Of a stretch of DNA of 64,000 bases, positions 57,552 to 64,000 are shown in pieces. Source of the DNA: Trachythela sp. YZ-2020 (lineage: Eukaryota > Cnidaria > Anthozoa > Malacalcyonacea > Clavulariidae). Both the position numbers and the translations under genes were made by a program. The notes beneath the pieces are model-generated. The model was not told the origin of the DNA. It was given only the letters and a program-made list of their open reading frames with translations, and searched no databases. The stretch is from contig JADLSH010000064.1 in NCBI GenBank assembly GCA_016169945.1, forward strand, positions 1 to 64,000. Reading direction: 5' to 3'. The stretch's first letter is position 1. Each line of letters opens with the position of its first letter.

Positions 57552-59450
57552 GATGTATCGTCAGTATACCGTGATGCATTGCGGTTTTTGTACATATTAT
57601 CAATTCGCTGGAGCTCGTTCGCTCATTTTTCGGTTGGCCATCGCAGTGCAAACATAAACACAGAAGCGAACAGCAGTCGCATTATGGTGAAATTTCCAAC
57701 TTTTGTCAGAATAAAACTTTAGGACCATATTGACTTCTTATTGTTCATGTCCGCTGTGAAACGACGTTTAGTGGTAATTTCAAGCCATTTTGCGTAGAAT
57801 TTAAATGGTACAAGGCTTCAAGCTTTCGAAGAGTCATGATTCATTCGGGCGTTTCGTATAAATGCATTTTTGCCTTACGTGAAAGTCCAGAAAATATGAT
57901 ATTAAACACATTTCGTGTATTGTTCTCAAGGTAAGGCAGTTAAATTTTTACTGGTAATATCGGATTATATTTTCAATTGCAATTAATAATTATTTGTCAT
58001 ATAAAACATTACAGACAAAATTTCCCATCTGGCATGTCACATTATTTAATTTATTTTAGTACATAATTTGACATTGTCGTATGAATATGTTGGTGTGTGT
58101 CATGTTCTGTTTCAGCAATGTCTAATTGCTTTTACAATCATCAGACAAACAATATCTTCTGTGTTTGGACTGGTTAAATGTCAGTAAATAAGGGAATAAG
58201 GAATATAATAAAGTCACAGATAAAATATTACTTTATATGCCAAGGTTAAAATACAACTGTACTAAACTACTACACTATTGTATTATTGTATTTCAAAATT
58301 GAGAGTGATATTCAGGTTGTTACATAGATAAATGTATTCTACCAAGTATGTTAATGATAGAATTGTTTTTACTTTTAGAAAGAAATATCGTAGAAATGTG
58401 TTCCTAATGGCAATCTGACATACTGCATGGCTACTGCAATATCAATATTGTAACTGTAGATGCTTAAAGTTCATCTATTGCTGTCCTGCTTACAAAACCT
58501 TTGACTGGCACACCACCACCTTCGATGCGATGCTTCACGTTGCATCGAGAAATTGGTTTACTGTCATTACTCTTATGCAGATTAATCAACATCTTTGGTT
58601 ACTTAACTTGACAAACTCATCCCTAGTCAAAATAAACCTCTATTTAACAACTTGAAAAGCTGATAAGGAATTCCATCTCAGGAGATGAAATCTGACTTCA
58701 ATAGAACAAAAAATTAAACCTTAAACTACAATCCAATAGCTATTAAGTGTCTTATATTGTGTTACATAATTATGGTGGTCAACTTCAAAATGTATTCACC
58801 CTTTTGAGAGCGGCAAATAATCACACTTAATGAATGCACCTATATATTATATACATACAATAATAACAGGTTACTATTTAATTATTTATCTATTATCAAA
58901 AGAGAAATAATCAAAGTACACAATGGTGCAATTGAAATCTAAAAATTACATCATAGAAGCAAATATATCATTCTGAAAGTACTACTTTATTCAAATTATA
59001 AATATGCCAACTAAAATATAGGTTTCAAAATGTTCCCGAAAATCATAATTGGATTGATGATACCTTTGCATGCCAATCTCACTAGCTTTTTTGCCCAAAT
59101 AATATCTTGTTCAAAAATTGTGATATTTATGTAAGATCTCATTTTCTCAAAAGATTTCTAGATCTATTTGCCTGAGATTTGCACTAACTTGAAAGAGTTA
59201 TTTACAAATTATCATTGTTGTATTTAGTCAACTCAAGGTGTTTGAATAAGGGAGTCAACAACTCTACTTAAATTAAATCAAATCAATTGCTTCAATTGAG
59301 CATGGCACTCTGAGTCAATGACTGAACTTGTTGCAACACTGAGGATTGTAATAGGTGCATAAAGCAGGCAAGTTTGTGAACCTGGGTCAGCCGTATCTCT
59401 ATCTCCATGTAAATATTCCTATATTATTTCCTGAGTGAGTACAATTCTTT
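57552..59450. other. AT-rich spacer with no recognised gene
   Basis: No frame of note and no strong repeat over ~1.9 kb. A slightly GC-richer patch at 57570-57700 (tcgctggagctcgttcgctc) may be an old promoter or repeat, but nothing supports a call. Confidence 0.45.
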
Positions 59451-59507
59451 ATTGCCCCCTTAATAGAGGAGATTTAGTACATATTTACAAAAAAATTAAA
59501 AATATAT

Positions 59508-61283
59508 CTAGCTGTCCGCAATAAATATTTCTCTAGAAATTGCATTACAACTGTCCGTTAGTCCTGATACATCACCAAAAAGCGCTAATACAAATTGGTC
59601 ATCGTCCATCATATGCAAGTTCGCAGACACTACTATCGGCAGTTTATCAGAAAACCAGTCCCATAGCATACTCCGCTCTGTATCAGTCGCTCTACAGTAT
59701 AACAATACATGCGTTATTACGTTAGTGTACACGATACAACATCTGGAACATTCCCCAGTGTACATTGCTGGATCTTGCAGTCGTTTTCCTTCAATGGTAA
59801 ATGAACCGCACATGATTCGTAATACGTCGGTAATATTCTCTAAATATGATGGAAACTGTCTTGCTAGTAGCCACCAAAAGGAAGCTTCGCAGCGTTGATG
59901 AATCACGGCATAAATTCCAAGTTGCAAATGGTTGCAAATTTTGTCACGCCAGCTTTGTTCATGCACTATATTTATGGCCTGAATAACAATTTTTTCCCAC
60001 AGGTATTTGTTAGGAAATATCTTGTTTTCGATAAAGTTCTCCATATATTGAAACAAGTCATATTTACGCAGAATATTGATAATATCTGGAATAAAACCAG
60101 TTCCCTTCGATTTCCACCTGATTAAGCGTCTGTAAAATAAACGTTTATACAACACAGATTCACTTGAGTTAATTATCCTTCCCAAAAAGAACAGTTTCCG
60201 TTTGTTGACTTCTGTTTGAATATCCCAAATTCCTAGTAATCCCCGTGCAGCAGAACCAGATGTACCTGGCAATAAACTTTGCATTATACGGACCATCATA
60301 TTCTGAGCTTTTTCCAAACGTTTGAATTATTTAATACTTAGTCTCCACAGTTCGCAACCATATACCATGGATGGTAGTGCAATAGTTTTCGGCTTAGTTT
60401 TATGGAGACAAGGGGATGGAGGCCTAATTGCCTGCCACCAGCTTTAATAATTGTGCCACACGAGCGCCAAACCTTTGCAATCGAATTGTCAACAATATGT
60501 GGACAGCTGCTGGATTTTTCAATGCACCAAACTTTTCCTAAATTTTCCCATATAGTGTTTTCCTTTAGTTGGTTAAGTCCCATATTCCATTGCCTTTCAT
60601 TCATATTCCGTACATGTTCGTTTTGTTTTTCTCCAAATGTTAAAATCACTGTCTTTTTTATACTAAATAACAACCGCCATTTTTTACTAAACTGATCAGC
60701 AACTTCTAGCATCAAATCAAGACCATATTTAATTCTGGATAACATTGTGAGGTCATCAGCAAACATGGGCGATCCTAGATTAACATTAGTAATTGTGACT
60801 CCAGCTTTACTGTTCTTTAGCTCTGTTATTACATCGTTAATAAAAACCGAGAAAAGCCATGGGGATAAAACACCTCCTTGTCTAGTCCCTTGATATAAGG
60901 TGTACGTTCGAGAGTGGTGTCCGTCAATATGCACAAATTCTTTCATGTCGTTATACCAGTGATAAATTAACCTCCATGTCTTGCCAGTTATACCAACGTT
61001 AAAATACAACTTATGTAACATTCCGTTTATCCACATACTATCGAAAGCCTTAGCAATGTCAACATAACACGCGTAGATCCTATCACCATCTTCGAGACAA
61101 TGGTTAATTACCTCATCAATGATAAATGCACTTGTAAGAGCACTTTGCTCCTTTTGGTAGGCACCTTGAAGTTCATCAATAAAATTGATGTGTTTCTTAC
61201 ATATACGACGTAAGGTAATACTTTCAAGGATCTTGTTAAAGGTTATCAAAAGACTAATTCCTCGTGAGTTGTCAAATGTCATG
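59508..61283 (-). pseudogene. 5'-truncated LINE: reverse transcriptase and C-terminal zinc knuckle
   Basis: From the minus strand: DNSRGISLLITFNKILE, QGAYQKEQSALTSAF, YVDIAKAFDSMW, QGTRQGGVLSPWLFSVF, the active-site box MFADDLTML, then thumb-region sequence. The frame shifts near 60403 and meets a TAA near 60330 before continuing as KRLEKAQNMMVRIMQ to a Cys/His knuckle (CSRCC, THVLLYC) and a stop at 59508. An aataaag signal lies further on, at about 59450. The upstream endonuclease is missing; the homology begins abruptly at about 61283 beside a Penelope-like 3' end. Confidence 0.85.
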
Positions 61284-61380
61284 TCGTGAGACAAAACTTC
61301 CAGACGAAGAGCCTTCGCTCGAAACGTCGAAGTTTTTATTGTATTCTTCAAGTAGTTTTACACAACAGTCAACCGCCGAT
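61284..61380 (+). mobile_element. Penelope-type 3' end fragment
   Basis: Sequence around a mutated hammerhead (gaagagccttcgctcgaaac) followed by gtcgaagtttttattgtatt resembles 3' ends of other Penelope-like elements. No coding part is preserved. It abuts the truncated 5' end of the LINE. Confidence 0.5.
61293..61336 (+). ncRNA. Mutated hammerhead ribozyme motif
   Basis: Stem I aaaacttc/gaagtttt is perfect over 8 bp; the core is cagacga where ctgacga is required (U4 changed to A); stem II gagc/gctc; core gaaa; minimal stem III ac/gt; cleavage triplet GTC. The U4 change should abolish activity. Confidence 0.6.
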
Positions 61381-62349
61381 TATTGTATATTGGTACAATA
61401 AGTTTACAGGGAAATATAATTCGCTTCCGTATATTAATTATATGCAAATATTGGCCGTGCAAGGGATGAGTATATCATTTACTTGCCAACGGGCTGTGCA
61501 CAGAGTCGCTTTAAGTTTCCCACCTAATTTCTCCTGCCCTTAATTGTCGCCGAATATTTTTGGAGCTTCTATTGCATGCTTATACATTAGCTCACCTCAA
61601 TATTACAGTTCGGTGTGGACGGTATCAATATCAGTACAAAGCAACAAGATCGTGGAGGTTACCCTGATTGCCAGTTTGGTTATTAGCTTACTACAGTCTT
61701 TTTTACATAATTATCTATCTCTGACGGGTGACTAGTTTGAGTTGCTATCAAGGAAGTACCGTTGCTTGAGAGGGGATTGCAGTTATCCCTATGCTGGTGC
61801 TGCTGTTTGATTATTCATGCTGATGCATCGCGAACAGCTACCGATTCCCATCTGCGACAGTGGGCAATCTTATAAGTGCAGAATATTATACTGTAGTGCT
61901 ATTGGTCTCGCGTGACTTAATTGATATCGTATTCAATGTTAATATTCATATTATTAATGTATGTTATATATATATATATATATACTGTAGTTAGTGAGCC
62001 TAACGTTTTTCAGTATTTGGCCATGAAATAAACGTTACATTATCTATTTTTGTTATATTCACGCGTACTGAAGGTCAGTTAAACCCATGCCCATGTCCAA
62101 TACATTATAGACACTGAGCGAGAACTAGAACGTTAATACAGAATTGGAATTCACTTTTGTTCACCTAATTTCTTAACTGAGTTATTGTTTGTTCAACCTT
62201 GTACATACATTAATATGCTATATAAACCAATATTAAAATTGCCATTATTCTTAGAGGGAGGGGAGGATAATACTTAATTTTCGTGTGCAGTGATAACCAA
62301 TTTGTGCAGTGATCAAGTGAAAGTGTGCAGTGATAAACAGTAAAAGTGT
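61381..62349. other. Spacer with no recognised gene
   Basis: Contains a (TA)n run at 61966-61984 and a loose triplicate of gtgcagtgat (62286-62335). Frames at 61286-61543 and 61544-61735 have no recognisable domain. Confidence 0.4.
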
Positions 62350-63940
62350 GATTGCCTTAAATAGAAAACGAGTCCGCGTGCTTTATGGTGTGATAAAGCA
62401 CGAGGGGAATGTTGGGAGAACACGAGAGAGCTTTCCTAGTGTTCTCCCAACGTCCCCCGAGTGCTTTATCACATCATAAAGGCACAAGAGGAGTTTTTCT
62501 ATTTCTTTTATATTATAAGTGGTATATAAGCACAGTAAACAATTTTGTTCAAATATCAATATTGATATTCCCCTAACATGTAATGAATGACGTCACTCGC
62601 AAGCTTTTCAATGTTTTCATTGCTTGGCAACAACACAGAGTAGAGATCATACAGAGGTGTAACGGGTGTAACCCACTTATGCTTCAGAAGCTTGCCGAGC
62701 ATGCGCAGTTAAAGTGCACGATTCAGATGGCGGCTCGTTTTTAACTGCAGTTTACCTTTTAGAAGTGTGTAAAAATGCAAAAGACCTTAAGATTGTGAAA
62801 CTTTAAAGAGCCGAAAATGTTGGGAACTTGGGGAATGTCGGGAACTTGGACTGGGGGGAACTTGCCGAGCATGCGCAGTTGATCATTTTTTGCCCGGCCG
62901 CCTGAAATCAGGTGGGTACACGAAAACGTAAAGGCCGGCCTCCACTTGCACGTACGTACGCACAATTGCACGCACGTATGTGTTTATACTTTCGTGAAAT
63001 TTGATTGGTTAAAAACTTGACGGCCGCACAGAAAGTAGAATAGAGTTCTACTGTCATACGTACAAAAAGTTAGCCGCGACGGTCAAGATTAGCGATCATT
63101 TTCGAGTCACAGAGCACTTGCACGTACGGCCAGCGCGGCCGATTTTGCGCATGCTCTGTGACTCGAAAATGATCGCTAATCTTGACCGTCGCGGCTAACT
63201 TTTTGTACGTATGACAGTAGAACTCTATTCTACTTTCTGTGCGGCCGTCAAGTTTTTAACCAATCAAATTTCACGAAAGTATAAACACATACGTGCGTGC
63301 AATTGTGCGTACGTACGTGCAAGTGGAGCCCGGCCTTAAGTCTCCCAAGCACTGACCTATACTAAATGGACTGAGTGCGCAAAAACTGTTGAAAATTTCT
63401 CAGAAATAGTCCACAATGGTTTTTCGTTGTTCTGCTTCACTTTTGTCCTGGATTCGGTATAAAAGCGAAGGTTTGTGTCAAGCTGCTTTGACGACATTGG
63501 CTGTCAAGTTGGTTTTTCATTTTGAACCAAATATATCAGGCAGTTTTTGTTTGAAGGTATTGTTTGAATATTTTTGTTGTGTTTTTGTTGTTCAATGGTT
63601 GGTGGTAAAAAAATTTCTCACACAAACTGTCAAGAAATCCATAAACATGTCGTATTTGTGTAGGTTTTGTCGTTGCATCTTGACAGCTTAAAAACAGACA
63701 TAGTGTTATCTCACTGTGTTATCTAAATCAATGCCAAAATGGTTAATTTTAATTTTGTGCACCTAGAACTGTGGATAAATTTTGTTTGGTTTGTGTTTAA
63801 ATAGAGATTTTGTACCTTTCAATGTCAAAATAGCACAGATTTTCGCGTTTCTTGTCCCCGTTGAACGAACTATCAAGCAAAAAAGCACGCGCAATTAGCC
63901 AATCGCATTGCTCGTTAGATCCTACTTATAATATAATTAT
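62350..63940. repeat. Dispersed repeat, copy 2, with an inserted segment
   Basis: Repeats the family at 52300-53450: hairpin at 62377-62485, ttatattataagtggtatat, gacgtcactcgcaagctttt, then from 63420 gttgttctgcttcact, caagctgctttgacgaca, and at the end attagccaatcgcattgctc. About 770 bp between 62636 and 63405 are not in copy 1; they include a MITE and two copies of cttgccgagcatgcgcagtt. Confidence 0.72.
62932..63336. mobile_element. 405-bp fold-back MITE with ~183-bp arms, TAA duplication
   Basis: Left arm 62932-63116 and right arm ~63152-63336 are near-perfect inverse copies around a short GC-rich loop (cggccagcgcggccga). Tips read aaggccggcctccacttgca and its inverse, with taa on both flanks, as in PIF/Harbinger-type MITEs. 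No coding sequence. Confidence 0.82.
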
Positions 63941-64000
63941 ATTTAATGGGCAGCATTGATCACACTCCTACATGTAATTTCCAGTCACTCAAAAGGGCGT

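Overview
The window is nuclear DNA from an animal, most likely a cnidarian (inference). Introns have GT..AG ends. Genes are sparse and broken by long introns, base composition is AT-rich, and mobile elements dominate: Penelope-like retroelements (PLEs), a Kolobok-like DNA transposon, LINE fragments, tRNA-derived SINEs and many small inverted-repeat elements. One conserved host gene is recognisable, the 3' half of RNASEH2C (ribonuclease H2 subunit C). No rRNA genes, CRISPR arrays or bacterial operons are present.

Layout. 1-23933 is a satellite of roughly 470 copies of a 43-bp monomer, broken twelve times by a ~339-bp spacer that always replaces the same 8 bp of the monomer, so spacer and monomers were amplified together as higher-order units. 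24137-31322 is a second, composite satellite: blocks of pentanucleotides (TATAG, TATGG, TGGCA, TAGAG) separated by two conserved modules, the whole bracketed by direct copies of a ~275-bp sequence. One of its modules is homologous to the end of the 43-bp array's spacer.

31932-38820 is a ~6.9-kb DNA transposon with 28-bp terminal inverted repeats and two convergent, multi-exon genes. The minus-strand gene is a Kolobok-like DDE transposase (12 exons, three frame disruptions). The plus-strand gene (3 exons, 424 codons, intact) joins a CXC-type cysteine cluster, an RG-rich region, a proline-rich repeat and a C-terminal P2X7 'ballast' domain. This bigenic element is one of the two best candidates for something little described.

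39100-50000 holds the exons of RNASEH2C (about 40757-48662) with introns filled by SINEs and MITEs, some nested, with target-site duplications visible. 50950-56690 is a nest of PLE copies with GIY-YIG endonuclease domains. The copies carry hammerhead ribozyme motifs in two architectures; compensatory changes between copies support all three stems. Two identical PLE copies form a ~922-bp-arm palindrome. 57232-61283 holds two decayed LINE fragments, and 61293-61336 a mutated hammerhead. 62350-63940 repeats a family also present at 52300-53450 and contains a near-perfect fold-back MITE.
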